Positions 17,024-24,770 of a stretch of 64,000 nucleotides of DNA are shown in pieces. A program made the translations under genes and the position numbers. Origin of the DNA: Bog-159 sp963709155 (lineage in GTDB: Bacteria; Acidobacteriota; Terriglobia; Bryobacterales; Bryobacteraceae). Numbering within the stretch: the first letter of the stretch is position 1; every line of letters starts with the position of its first letter. The notes under the pieces were generated by a model. That model saw only the letters and a list, made by a program, of their open reading frames with translations, made no database searches and was not told where the DNA came from. Location: contig CAVPVD010000001.1 of the NCBI GenBank assembly GCA_963709155.1, positions 868,001 to 932,000 of the forward strand, given 5' to 3'.

Positions 17024-17869
17024 CTATGCCTGGGGCCCGCTGCAAGGCAGGTTGTCGATCAGCCGCGTGCCGCCGACCCACACCGCCGCGGCCACCCGCA
17101 CGGGACCGGCGATGCGCTCCACCGGCTGCATGTCCGAGTCGCCGGCGATCTCCAGATACTCGACCCGCATGCGCGGCTCCCCGGCCAGGACATCCAGCGC
17201 GGCAAGCTTGACCGCCTGCGCGCCGGTTTCGCCAGCCGCTATGCGCTGTGCGGCCACGCGCAGGGCCTGGTAGATTCGCGGCGCGATGCTCCGCTCTTCC
17301 GCGCTCAAATGCCGGTTGCGCGAGCTCAGCGCCAGGCCATCCGGCTCGCGCACGGTGGCAACGCCGGCGATCTCCACGGGCAGGTTCAGATCTTGCACCA
17401 TGCGGCGAATCACCGCCAGTTGCTGCGCGTCCTTTTCACCGAAATACGCGCGATCCGGCTGCACGATCTGAAACAGTTTCAGAACCACGGTGGCGACTCC
17501 CCGGAAGTGACCCGGGCGGAAGCGGCCCTCCATGGCATCCGCCACGCGCCCCACTTCCACAAAGGTCACTTGGGGCCGCGGATACATCTCCTCTACCGGC
17601 GGCGCGAAAACCACATCTACACCGCGTGCGGCGCAAAACGCCAGATCGGCTGCGAGCGGCCGCGGATACCGGGCGTAGTCCTCGCTCTGGTTGAATTGCG
17701 CCGGATTGACGAAGATGCTGACCGCTACTGTCGCGGATGCGGCGCGGGCTTCGTCGATCAGGCGGCCGTGACCTTCGTGCAGGGCGCCCATAGTGGGAAC
17801 GAATCCGAGGGGACGCCGCGATTGCGCCAGCCATCGCCGCATATCCGCGATCGAGTGGATGGATTGCAA
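17024..17869 (-). CDS. panC: Pantothenate synthetase
   Basis: PanC joins pantoate and beta-alanine with ATP to make pantothenate, in the cytosol. The 281-residue protein shows the nucleotidyltransferase signature PTMGALHEGH, then VSIFVNPAQFNQSEDYARYPR, FGEKDAQQLAVI and the LALSSRN segment that replaces KMSKS. The TTG at 17869 is chosen because it lies two bases after the panB stop, with AGAGG upstream inside panB, and places the PTMG motif at the family-typical position; the frame itself stays open far into panB. It forms an operon with panB. Confidence 0.95.
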   Translation of the reverse strand: MQSIHSIADMRRWLAQSRRPLGFVPTMGALHEGHGRLIDEARAASATVAVSIFVNPAQFNQSEDYARYPRPLAADLAFCAARGVDVVFAPPVEEMYPRPQVTFVEVGRVADAMEGRFRPGHFRGVATVVLKLFQIVQPDRAYFGEKDAQQLAVIRRMVQDLNLPVEIAGVATVREPDGLALSSRNRHLSAEERSIAPRIYQALRVAAQRIAAGETGAQAVKLAALDVLAGEPRMRVEYLEIAGDSDMQPVERIAGPVRVAAAVWVGGTRLIDNLPCSGPQA

Positions 17870-17871
17870 CG

Positions 17872-18717
17872 CTACTTCGCCTCTACCGTCAGGTCTGGCG
17901 CCAGGTCTGCCGCCAGGCGGCGGTGGCCCGATGGAAACCGGCCCATCCGCACGTCGTCGGCGTAGGCCTTCGCGGCGGCCACGGCTTGCTCGCCCAGGTC
18001 CGCGTAGCGCCTCACAAATGGCGGTACGGCGTCGGGCGAGAGACCCAGCATGTCGTAGCTCACCAACACCTGGCCATCGCAATGCGGACCCGCCCCGATG
18101 CCGATCGTCGGAATGCGCAGCTCGGCCGTGACGGTTTCCGCTACGCTGGCTGGGATGGACTCAAGCACCACCGCAAATGCGCCCACCGCTTCCAGGGCTT
18201 GGGCGTCCGCCAGCAACTGTTCCGCTTCTTCCTCCAGCCTGGCTTGCTGCCGGAATCCGCCGAGTTGATGGACCGATTGGGGCAGCAGCCCCAAGTGGCC
18301 CATCACGGGAATGCCCGCTTCCACCAGGCGCGCCGCCGCTTCCACGACGGCTCCGCCGCCTTCGATCTTCACCGCCGCGGCGCCGCCCTCCTGAATCAGC
18401 CGTCCCGCATTTCGCAGCGACTCGGCGAGGGTTACACGATACGTCAGAAACGGCATATCCGCCACCACGAAAGCCCGCTCCACACCCCGGCTCACCGCCT
18501 GGGTATGATGCACCATCGCGTCCAACGTCACGGGCAGAGTGGTCTCGTAGCCCAAGACCACCATTCCCAAGGAATCTCCGACCAGCAGGATGTCGATGCC
18601 GGCGCGGTCCAACAACCGCGCCATGGTGTAGTCGTAGGCCGTCAACATGGCGATCTTTTCGCCGTGCTGTTTCCTGGCTTGCAGGTCGGGCAGCCGGATC
18701 CGCTTTGTCTTAGTCAC
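17872..18717 (-). CDS. panB: 3-methyl-2-oxobutanoate hydroxymethyltransferase
   Basis: PanB adds a hydroxymethyl group from methylene-tetrahydrofolate to ketoisovalerate, the first committed step to pantothenate. The 281-residue product has the family blocks MLTAYDYTMARLLDRAG, VGDSLGMVVLGYETTLPVT, VADMPF, KIEGG and MGHLGLLPQSVHQLGGF. The GTG at 18717 has AAGGGAG (18724-18730) six bases upstream and gives the standard length. The frame continues further upstream only because it runs into a decayed DUF2520 gene. panC follows after a two-base gap; panE-like and other CoA genes are not adjacent. Confidence 0.95.
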   Translation of the reverse strand: MTKTKRIRLPDLQARKQHGEKIAMLTAYDYTMARLLDRAGIDILLVGDSLGMVVLGYETTLPVTLDAMVHHTQAVSRGVERAFVVADMPFLTYRVTLAESLRNAGRLIQEGGAAAVKIEGGGAVVEAAARLVEAGIPVMGHLGLLPQSVHQLGGFRQQARLEEEAEQLLADAQALEAVGAFAVVLESIPASVAETVTAELRIPTIGIGAGPHCDGQVLVSYDMLGLSPDAVPPFVRRYADLGEQAVAAAKAYADDVRMGRFPSGHRRLAADLAPDLTVEAK

Positions 18718-18933
18718 ACCGTTCTCCCTTGGGCAAGAGTTCCTCGATCTGGCGGGCTGTTTCCCGTGTGGCAAGCCCTGCCGCGCGATATAACCCGGCC
18801 ACTGCCGCGGGCCGAACTGGAACGTATTCCGCACGCTGGTGCGCACCAGGGGTGCGAGCGCCCGGAGCGCGGTAGCCTGGTCCACGCCCGCCTCATTCAT
18901 CAGCATAACAGCCGTGGAGATGTCGATTGGGCT
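18710..18933 (-). pseudogene. Relic of a Rossmann/DUF2520 protein C-terminus
   Basis: The first part reads AVMLMNEAGVDQATALRALAPL and on to the GP of FQFGP, matching the helical C-terminal domain of DUF2520 proteins. The second part, in the next frame, reads LYRAAGLATRETARQIEEL and ends at a TAA (18712-18710) overlapping panB. It resembles the last helix of the same family. The middle of the domain and the whole Rossmann half are missing, so an internal deletion plus loss of the 5' end has occurred. DUF2520 genes are often found near panBC. The upstream break coincides with a repeat-like palindrome (GGGCGGGCTGAAAGCCC). Confidence 0.55.
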
Positions 18934-18985
18934 TTCAGCCCGCCCTACTAAACCGAAAAGCCGGAACGTTATGCATCATTATTTA

Positions 18986-19747
18986 TCAATATTCATCGTT
19001 TTTTGTCGTTGGGGGCGTCTGGCGGGGGACCGAGGGGGGCGGAGTGGGGGAGGGTTGCGCCATTGTGGGGTCTTCTGGGTTCACTTCGTAATTCGTTGAA
19101 TCCGATGGCGTTGAGGGCGGGTTTGGCGGTTCGGGGGCGGGAGGTTCGGGCGGGAGCGGGGCTTCCGGGACGGCGGGGCACTGCGCGCTGCGGGCGGCCT
19201 GGAGGGCTTTGAGGTACTTCATGCCGCGTTCGATGGAGCGCTCAATTGCGGTTTCGTAGCGGGCGAGGCGGGTGAAGTTGCCGGGTCCTTTGCCATCCTC
19301 CATGAAGGCGCGGGCGAGGAGGTCGTCCGGTTCGTGGGGATCGGGCGGGGTGTGTTTGCCGTCGCGGTTCATGTAGAATTCGTGATCCGTCTGTCTTTTT
19401 CGGTCCATGCGGGTCAGAATTACGGATTCTTCGCGGTAGATGCCGGTTTCGAGGGCAAAGGCGCGGTCGAGACGCCATTGGGCGGCGGCGATGCGTTTGA
19501 CGGCCAGTTCTTCGCTGTCGCCGACGGGGCGGAGATGGTCGTGGAGATCCTGGAGGAGGCGGAGGAAGGCTTCGGGATCCTCGCCTTCGAGGATGAAGTG
19601 TTTGTCTCCGGAGAGGCCGTGGGTGAGGCCGTTGCGGCTGGAGGCGGCTTTGCCTTCGGGGGTGCGCGGGCCGGTGGATTTCTGGGCGTTTTGGCGGTTG
19701 GAATCCGCCTGATTTTGGGACGGTCTACGGTCGTGATAGCTTTTCAT
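18986..19747 (-). CDS. STGPRTPEGK-family protein of unknown function
   Basis: This 253-residue protein has the signature NRQNAQKSTGPRTPEGK followed by SSRNGLTHGLSG, a motif block shared by a multi-copy family common in Acidobacteria and Planctomycetes. The middle is helical (EAFLRLLQDLHDHLRP, then AVKRIAAAQWRLDRAFALE). The last 70 residues are proline-rich and probably disordered. I start at the ATG at 19747 because the motif follows closely; the longer reading to 20002 translates interspersed repeat sequence. The function of this family is not known to me; its copy number and closeness to repeats suggest a mobile or repeat-linked life style, which is inference. A partly similar protein lies at 42590-43159. 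Confidence 0.7.
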   Translation of the reverse strand: MKSYHDRRPSQNQADSNRQNAQKSTGPRTPEGKAASSRNGLTHGLSGDKHFILEGEDPEAFLRLLQDLHDHLRPVGDSEELAVKRIAAAQWRLDRAFALETGIYREESVILTRMDRKRQTDHEFYMNRDGKHTPPDPHEPDDLLARAFMEDGKGPGNFTRLARYETAIERSIERGMKYLKALQAARSAQCPAVPEAPLPPEPPAPEPPNPPSTPSDSTNYEVNPEDPTMAQPSPTPPPSVPRQTPPTTKNDEY

Positions 19748-19861
19748 TGATTTTGGGGCGCGGGTATGGCCCTTCCTTTCGACTACAGGGTAGCTGGGGG
19801 GATTTGGGATAACGGGATATGATTTACGTAACTGGTTGAAAGGAGGGGGTGAAAAATATTG

Positions 19862-20023
19862 GGCAAGGCGGTGACTCCCGCCAAGAGCGGGACTTAAAAG
19901 TCCCGCCGGCACGCTGAGGCGTGTCGGCATGGCCCTGCGGGCCACCAAAATGGATGAAGAAGCCGGCTGAAAGCCGGCTGCGGGCAGGATTGCCCGCCCC
20001 ACGTTGTGTTTTCAACACCGGAT
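19862..20023. repeat. Interspersed palindromic repeat cluster
   Basis: The segment is a run of hairpins: GCGGGACT-TAAA-AGTCCCGC near 19887-19906, AGCCGGCTGAAAGCCGGCT near 19961-19979 and GGGCAGGATTGCCC. Near-identical hairpins occur at 41352-41640 in a different order. In this copy a GCGGTGACTCCCGCC hairpin is inserted between GGGCAAG-type sequence and the AGTCCCGC hairpin. It lies between the MFS gene and the STGPRTPEGK gene. No transposase is nearby; this looks like a REP/MITE-like non-coding family. Confidence 0.75.
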
Positions 20024-21295
20024 TCAGTGGGCGGAAGTTCCCAGCTCCACATTCGGATCGACTACCAGCCACGCGAGGGATCCCGCGGCGCACATGGCCG
20101 CCGCCACCAGGAACGACGCCGTCCAGTTGAATTGGTGCGCGATCAGCGGCGTCAGCGAAGCGGTCACAATGCCGCCGAACTGGCCGACCATATTCATCAC
20201 GCCCGACACCGAGCCGGCCGACGCGCCGCCCATGTCGGCGGTCACCGACCAGAAAGAGCTTTGCGAGAGATAGAGTGCGCCGGCGCCTCCGGCCAGCACC
20301 ACGCTGGCCAACCGCGCGCTCTCGACCTGCGTACCGGAAGCGATGAAGATCGCCGCCAAAGCGATGCCGGCTACCGCTACGCCGCAGCGGCCGATGCGGT
20401 TGCCGTACCGCCGCGTCAGGATGTCGCTGATACGGCCACCGACGGTAGAGCCGACCGCCATGGCGATAAACGGAAGCATTGAATAGTAGGAGCTGGATTT
20501 CAGATCCAGGCCGCGCACCCGGCTCAAGTAAATGAAGAACCAGGCGAAGAATATCCAGGCGGCGTAGCCGTAAGTGAAATAACTGAATGCGATGGCGGCG
20601 AGGTCTTTGCTCGCAAAGATCACGCGCCAGGGCAGCGGCTTGCCGATTTCAAGCTCGGCGGGTAGCTCCGGCAATCCCCGCTCGATCAGTGCGGTCTCCT
20701 CGGCTGTCACCCAGGGATGGTCTTCGGGCCGGTTGCGCGCGATCCAGTACCATACGAGACCCGCCGCCAGTCCGATGACCGCGCTGATCCAGAACGACGA
20801 ACGCCATCCGTAATGCAGGACGATGTAGGTCACCAGCGGTGGGGTGATGCCGGCGCCGGCGCCCACGCCGGCAAAGATTAATCCATTCGCCAAACCGCGT
20901 TCTTTAGAGGGAATCCAGTTGGCTACCAGCCGGTTGGAGGCGGGGAACAAAACGGCTTCGCCCGCGCCCAGCGAGAAACGCACCGTCAGCAGCACCAGCA
21001 AGAGGTTGGCCGCGCCCGCCGAAACCATCGCCGTGAGAGCGGTGAAGAGGCCCCACCAAAGCGTGCCAAGCGTGAGGATCAGGCGGGGCCCGTAGCGGTC
21101 CGCCAGGCGGCCGGCGGGCGCCTGAAACAGCGCGTACCCAACCAGGAAAGCGCTGAATACGGGTCCGAGTTGCAAATCGCTGATGTGAAACTCCTGCTGG
21201 ATGAAACGTCCGGCGATGGAGATGTTCACACGGTCGAGAAATGAGATGGCACTGATCGCGAACATCCAGAAGATGAGGAGCCAGCGGATGGGCAT
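20024..21295 (-). CDS. MFS transporter, anion:cation symporter (ACS) type
   Basis: The 423-residue protein has about 12 predicted membrane helices. Motifs typical of the hexuronate/glucarate/phthalate group are visible: SFLDRVNISIAG in helix 1, GRLADRYGPRL between helices 2 and 3, and GEAVLFPASNRLVANWIP near helix 4. A central loop follows NRPEDHPWVTAEE. ACS members import organic acids with protons or sodium. The substrate cannot be read from sequence and no catabolic genes lie next to it. The start ATG has a TATCAT box ten bases upstream. Confidence 0.85.
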   Translation of the reverse strand: MPIRWLLIFWMFAISAISFLDRVNISIAGRFIQQEFHISDLQLGPVFSAFLVGYALFQAPAGRLADRYGPRLILTLGTLWWGLFTALTAMVSAGAANLLLVLLTVRFSLGAGEAVLFPASNRLVANWIPSKERGLANGLIFAGVGAGAGITPPLVTYIVLHYGWRSSFWISAVIGLAAGLVWYWIARNRPEDHPWVTAEETALIERGLPELPAELEIGKPLPWRVIFASKDLAAIAFSYFTYGYAAWIFFAWFFIYLSRVRGLDLKSSSYYSMLPFIAMAVGSTVGGRISDILTRRYGNRIGRCGVAVAGIALAAIFIASGTQVESARLASVVLAGGAGALYLSQSSFWSVTADMGGASAGSVSGVMNMVGQFGGIVTASLTPLIAHQFNWTASFLVAAAMCAAGSLAWLVVDPNVELGTSAH

Positions 21296-21305
21296 GTGAA
21301 CCTAC

Positions 21306-21311
21306 ATGATA
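21306..21311 (-). promoter_or_regulatory. Possible -10 (TATCAT) of the MFS gene
   Basis: TATCATGTAG on the minus strand places the hexamer ten bases before the ATG at 21295, leaving little or no 5' leader. The same TATCATGTAG decamer precedes the gene at 23292-23759. Confidence 0.4.
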
Positions 21312-21361
21312 CTCGCAGGCGCGCGGGAGCCGTTGCCGCTCGCGGCATGGCCCGGCAATGG

Positions 21362-21367
21362 TAGACT
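21362..21367 (+). promoter_or_regulatory. Possible -10 (TAGACT) of the TauE-like gene
   Basis: TAGACT lies nine bases before the ATG at 21377, with no clear -35. It would give a near-leaderless transcript divergent from the MFS gene. Confidence 0.3.
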
Positions 21368-21376
21368 CGCTGGATT

Positions 21377-21739
21377 ATGGCGTACTTGCCCCTTATCGCG
21401 ATCGGTCTGGCGGCCGGCGTCCTGGCCGGAATGTTCGGCATTGGCGGCGGCCTGGTCATCGTCCCGGCGCTCCTTTACTTCATGAAGCTCGGCGAAGTGG
21501 ATGCCATCGGCACCTCCCTGGCGGCCTTGATCCCGCCTGTCGGACTTCTGGGCGCGATGGAATACTACCGCACCGGCCATATCCACGTGAAATATGCTCT
21601 GGTGATCGCGGCGGGCCTGTTTGTAGGCGCCTTTTTTGGAGCGCGCATCATCTTGTCCCTGCCGCCCGTGGCGATCCGGCGGATTTACGCCGTGTTTCTG
21701 TTGCTGGTAGCCGCCCGCATGCTGTTCACGGCGAAGTAA
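21377..21739 (+). CDS. Half-size TauE/SafE-family membrane protein
   Basis: The 120-residue product has about four membrane helices and the family glycine motif GMFGIGGGLVIVPAL in the first repeat. TauE/SafE proteins are usually about 250 residues with two such halves and are linked to export of sulfite, sulfoacetate and related anions. This one carries a single repeat, so it would have to dimerise to match the fold; single-repeat members of the family are known. It sits between the divergent MFS gene and the chemotaxis receptor. Substrate unknown. Confidence 0.85.
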   Translation: MAYLPLIAIGLAAGVLAGMFGIGGGLVIVPALLYFMKLGEVDAIGTSLAALIPPVGLLGAMEYYRTGHIHVKYALVIAAGLFVGAFFGARIILSLPPVAIRRIYAVFLLLVAARMLFTAK

Positions 21740-21752
21740 CCGCGGCATGGCA

Positions 21753-21780
21753 TAAAGGTGCCCGGCAGTCAGGCCGATAA
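21753..21780 (+). promoter_or_regulatory. Sigma-28 (FliA)-like promoter
   Basis: TAAA at 21753-21756 and a perfect GCCGATAA at 21773-21780 match the flagellar sigma-28 consensus, with a spacer of 16 instead of the usual 15 nt. It lies directly before a chemotaxis receptor gene, the classic target of this sigma factor. Transcription should start near 21787, downstream of the GTG at 21786, which supports the ATG at 21795 as the translation start. Confidence 0.65.
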
Positions 21781-21794
21781 CTTGAGTGAGCCGC

Positions 21795-23264
21795 ATGCGA
21801 GTATCGACGAAACTATATGGCAGCGTGGGCGCGCTGGCGCTCATGGGTCTAACCGTTGCGGGCGCCGGAATCCGGTATGTACGGTCGCTCGGCGACGCGC
21901 TTGACGAAGCGACCGGGAAAACCGCGGTCACGCTCGATCTGGTGAATGCGGCGAGAGCCCGTACGTGGGAGATGGTGGCCGCCAATCGGGGAATGTTTAT
22001 GGCCGCGGTGGGGCGGGACCGGGCGGGGATCGATGCGCGCGAGCGGGAGTGGAATTCCGCATTCAAACGGGTGGGTGAACAGATTCGCGAGGTACGGCCG
22101 CTGCTGACGGTCGAAGAGAGCCGGCAGGGTCTGGCCAGGTTCGAGTCCGCGATGGGCGAATACGGGAAAGTGTCCGCGGAGTTCCTTCGATTTTGCAAAG
22201 AGAACCAGATTCAGCAATTGGAAACGGACGTGGATCCCCGGGTGCGGGAGATCGCAAGAGTCGCGGAAGGAGCTCTCGACGACGTCAAGAATATCGAACG
22301 GAAGCTTCTCAAGGAGTCGCAGGCGCGTGCGCGGTCGGCCAGGTCCCGGAGCCTATTCATCACCGTCTTGATCGCCAGCCTGCTCATTGCAATCGTTATG
22401 GTCGCGGCCTTTGTCGTGCGGGGCGTCAGCCAGTCCCTGGCTACAGCGGCGGCCGAACTCTCCGAAGGCGCCGATCAGGTAGCGGCCCGCGCCGGCCAGT
22501 TGTCCGCATCCAGCCAGTCGCTGGCCGAAGGTGCATCCCGGCAGGCGGCATCCATCGAGGAGACTTCGGCATCGAGCGAGGAAATCAATTCCATGGCTCG
22601 CCGGAACAGCCAGAGTTCTCGTGCCGCGGCCGATCTGGTCACCCAGTCGCAGCAGGAGTTCGTGCAAACCGGGTATGCGCTGGAAGAAATGGAAGCGTCC
22701 ATGCGCGAGACCCATACCCAAAGCGATAAGATTTCCCGGATCATCAAAGTCATCGACGAGATTGCCTTTCAGACCAATATCCTGGCTCTGAATGCGGCTG
22801 TCGAGGCCGCCCGCGCCGGGGAAGCCGGTATGGGCTTCGCGGTAGTGGCCGACGAGGTTCGGAACCTGGCGCAACGCTGCGCCCGCGCGGCTAAAGATAC
22901 GGCCTCGTTGATTGAAGAATCGATTTCGCGGTCTCATGATGCCAAGGCGAAAGTCGATCAGGTGGCCGCGGCGATCCGGGCCATGACCGGGGAATCGGCG
23001 AAAGTGAAGACGCTGGTTGACGAAGTGAACTCGGGTAGCCAGGAGCAGGCCTGCGGCATCCAGCAGATCGGCAAGGCCATGGCCGAGATGGAACAGATCA
23101 CGCAGGCGAATGCCGCAAACGCCGAAAAGAGCGCCGCGACCGCCCAGGAACTTACCGCGCAGTCGGTAACCTTAAAGCATGTGGTGGATCGACTGGCGGC
23201 AATGGTGAGCACTTCTACGGATAAAACGCCGGCTCGCCGCCGCCGGCATGTTCGCTCCGTTTGA
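21795..23264 (+). CDS. Methyl-accepting chemotaxis protein
   Basis: This receptor of 489 residues has an N-terminal membrane helix (GALALMGLTVAGAG), a helical periplasmic sensor of about 150 residues of the four-helix-bundle type, a second membrane helix (LFITVLIASLLIAIVMVAAFVV) and a cytoplasmic coiled coil. The CheA/CheW hairpin tip is clear about residues 320-360 (ILALNAAVEAARAG, then GFAVVADEVRNLA). No HAMP domain is obvious and the C-terminus is basic with no NWETF-like CheR tether. ATG 21795 is preferred to GTG 21786 because of the promoter position. No che genes are adjacent, so it feeds a pathway encoded elsewhere. Confidence 0.92.
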   Translation: MRVSTKLYGSVGALALMGLTVAGAGIRYVRSLGDALDEATGKTAVTLDLVNAARARTWEMVAANRGMFMAAVGRDRAGIDAREREWNSAFKRVGEQIREVRPLLTVEESRQGLARFESAMGEYGKVSAEFLRFCKENQIQQLETDVDPRVREIARVAEGALDDVKNIERKLLKESQARARSARSRSLFITVLIASLLIAIVMVAAFVVRGVSQSLATAAAELSEGADQVAARAGQLSASSQSLAEGASRQAASIEETSASSEEINSMARRNSQSSRAAADLVTQSQQEFVQTGYALEEMEASMRETHTQSDKISRIIKVIDEIAFQTNILALNAAVEAARAGEAGMGFAVVADEVRNLAQRCARAAKDTASLIEESISRSHDAKAKVDQVAAAIRAMTGESAKVKTLVDEVNSGSQEQACGIQQIGKAMAEMEQITQANAANAEKSAATAQELTAQSVTLKHVVDRLAAMVSTSTDKTPARRRRHVRSV

Positions 23265-23291
23265 TTTCAGAAACTTCGGGCGGTGTGCGGA

Positions 23292-23759
23292 TCAGCGCAA
23301 CAGCCGATTGCCATTGCGGGTTTGCGGTTCTACGCTGACCACATCCACGAAGTTCGTGAGGCTGCGGGCGGCCTTGTCGATGTCCTCGCCTTCCTGCATG
23401 ACGATCTCGTTCTCGATCCAATTGGAAAGCGGAATATTGCGGAAATAAATGCGCTCCTGCAGCACCAGCGCTTTGCGATTCTGGAATAGAAGCTTATTAT
23501 CTTTGACGTAGTGGCGCTGCTCCACATGCACATCGGCCAGGAACTCGTCGAGAGCCTCGCGCCGGGCCGATTCCTTGGCGCCGCGCAGGGCTTGTTCGAG
23601 AGAGTTTTTCTCGGCCTCAAGAGTGCCGCGGGCCTGCGCCATGGTTTCCCGCTCACGGGCCAGGGCGACATCCATACGGGACTGCATGATATAGAACGCC
23701 AGCAGGCCGGATCCGACCGCCACGAAGGCCGGTAGCAGTACAAAGAGAATAGCGTCCAT
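23292..23759 (-). CDS. Membrane-anchored coiled-coil protein, unknown function
   Basis: The 155-residue protein has one N-terminal membrane helix (ILFVLLPAFVAVGSGLLAFY), a coiled coil of about 45 residues (ERETMAQARGTLEAEKNSL onward), and a compact C-terminal part with DNKLLFQNRKALVLQERIY and PLSNWIENEIV. It converges with the chemotaxis receptor, 27 bases apart. The well-organised C-terminal domain and a TATCAT box seven bases before the ATG support a real gene. I cannot assign a family; it resembles small RmuC-like anchored proteins only in layout. Confidence 0.7.
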   Translation of the reverse strand: MDAILFVLLPAFVAVGSGLLAFYIMQSRMDVALARERETMAQARGTLEAEKNSLEQALRGAKESARREALDEFLADVHVEQRHYVKDNKLLFQNRKALVLQERIYFRNIPLSNWIENEIVMQEGEDIDKAARSLTNFVDVVSVEPQTRNGNRLLR

Positions 23760-23766
23760 TGGCTAC

Positions 23767-23772
23767 ATGATA
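23767..23772 (-). promoter_or_regulatory. Possible -10 (TATCAT), leaderless
   Basis: TATCATGTAG on the minus strand is seven bases from the ATG at 23759. The decamer is identical to that before the MFS gene at 21295. Confidence 0.4.
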
Positions 23773-23804
23773 GCGGAAACCGCTACCGTACGGATGCTTT
23801 TAGA

Positions 23805-24647
23805 CTACTCCTGTTGACTTCCGTCAATCTTCTGGCTGGCCATTAGATACTTCAGTACAGTTAACTGAAGTGAACCCAACGCGCCGAAAATGGCGCCGAT
23901 TTGCGCCCGGAGGCCGCTCAAGAAGCCGCCATATTTGCCAATCCAGGCGGTGGTGCCCTGCTTGCGGTCGGCAACGCGCAGGGGCGTCTCCCCTTCGCGG
24001 CCCTCGTGGCGCGCGCGCGCCTGTGGCGCCAACAGGATCTTTTTTCCCGCACGGCGAATCTGGAAGCATAAGTCGGCATCGCTGCCGAATTGACCGTAGT
24101 GCTCGTCGATCTGCCGCATGGCGGTGATGAAGAAGCGCCGCATCATGAGCGCCGCGCCGCGCGGGTAGTTGACCGGCATTGGATCCGCGCCGGGCGCGGC
24201 GGGCTGCCAGGTATCGTCCGGCGGAAACTTTCCCAATTGCGGAGCGGGCTTTCCTTCGGCATCCACCAGAAGCGGGCAGACGGCGCCCACGTCCGGTTGT
24301 GTGTCCAGCAGTCCGGCCAGCAGGCGCGCGGTTTCGGGATAAACTTCCGTGTCTTCATGCAGGAAGAACACGTATTCGGCTTCCGAGCCGCGGACACCTA
24401 AGTTGAGGGCCTTGGTCAGGCCGAAATTACGCGGAATGCGGATGAAGCGGGCGGCGGGAAACTCGGCTTCGAGTTCCTGGCTGCCGTCGGTGGAACCGTT
24501 GTCCACCACGACGATCTCGATGGTGTCGCGGGCTTCGGACCGCTCCAGCGCTTCAAGCGCGCGCCGTAACAGGGCTTTTCGATTGTAAGAAACTACCAGG
24601 GCCGACACCTTGGGGGGCTTCGGCGCCTGGCCGGAAGGTTCGGCCAC
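23805..24647 (-). CDS. Family 2 glycosyltransferase (rhamnosyltransferase-like)
   Basis: The 280-residue product has a GT-A fold: ALVVSYNRKALLRRAL strand-helix start, VVVDNGSTDGS near residue 46, FGLTKALNLGVRGSEAEYVFFLHEDTE with HEDTE in place of the usual DxD, then PRGAALMMRR and FGSDADLCFQIRRAGKKI near the catalytic-base region. It probably adds a sugar to a cell-surface glycan. A hydrophobic C-terminal stretch may attach it to the membrane. The start is a GTG at 24647 with GGAAG just upstream. It is divergent from the S41 protease gene. Confidence 0.88.
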   Translation of the reverse strand: MAEPSGQAPKPPKVSALVVSYNRKALLRRALEALERSEARDTIEIVVVDNGSTDGSQELEAEFPAARFIRIPRNFGLTKALNLGVRGSEAEYVFFLHEDTEVYPETARLLAGLLDTQPDVGAVCPLLVDAEGKPAPQLGKFPPDDTWQPAAPGADPMPVNYPRGAALMMRRFFITAMRQIDEHYGQFGSDADLCFQIRRAGKKILLAPQARARHEGREGETPLRVADRKQGTTAWIGKYGGFLSGLRAQIGAIFGALGSLQLTVLKYLMASQKIDGSQQE

Positions 24648-24770
24648 TTCCAGCAGCTTAACATGGGGTAAGCTTCCGGGCGCCGGTTTTGGACGAGCAA
24701 GCTTAACAATTCCTTGAGGATTGCGCGGCCACCCTCGGTGTTATGATAGAGAGAACTGAGGGCTTGCTGC

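Noticed and set aside
17872..18906. panB with a 63-residue N-terminal extension
   Set aside because: The extension is the DUF2520 relic; GTG 18717 has a good ribosome site and gives normal length.
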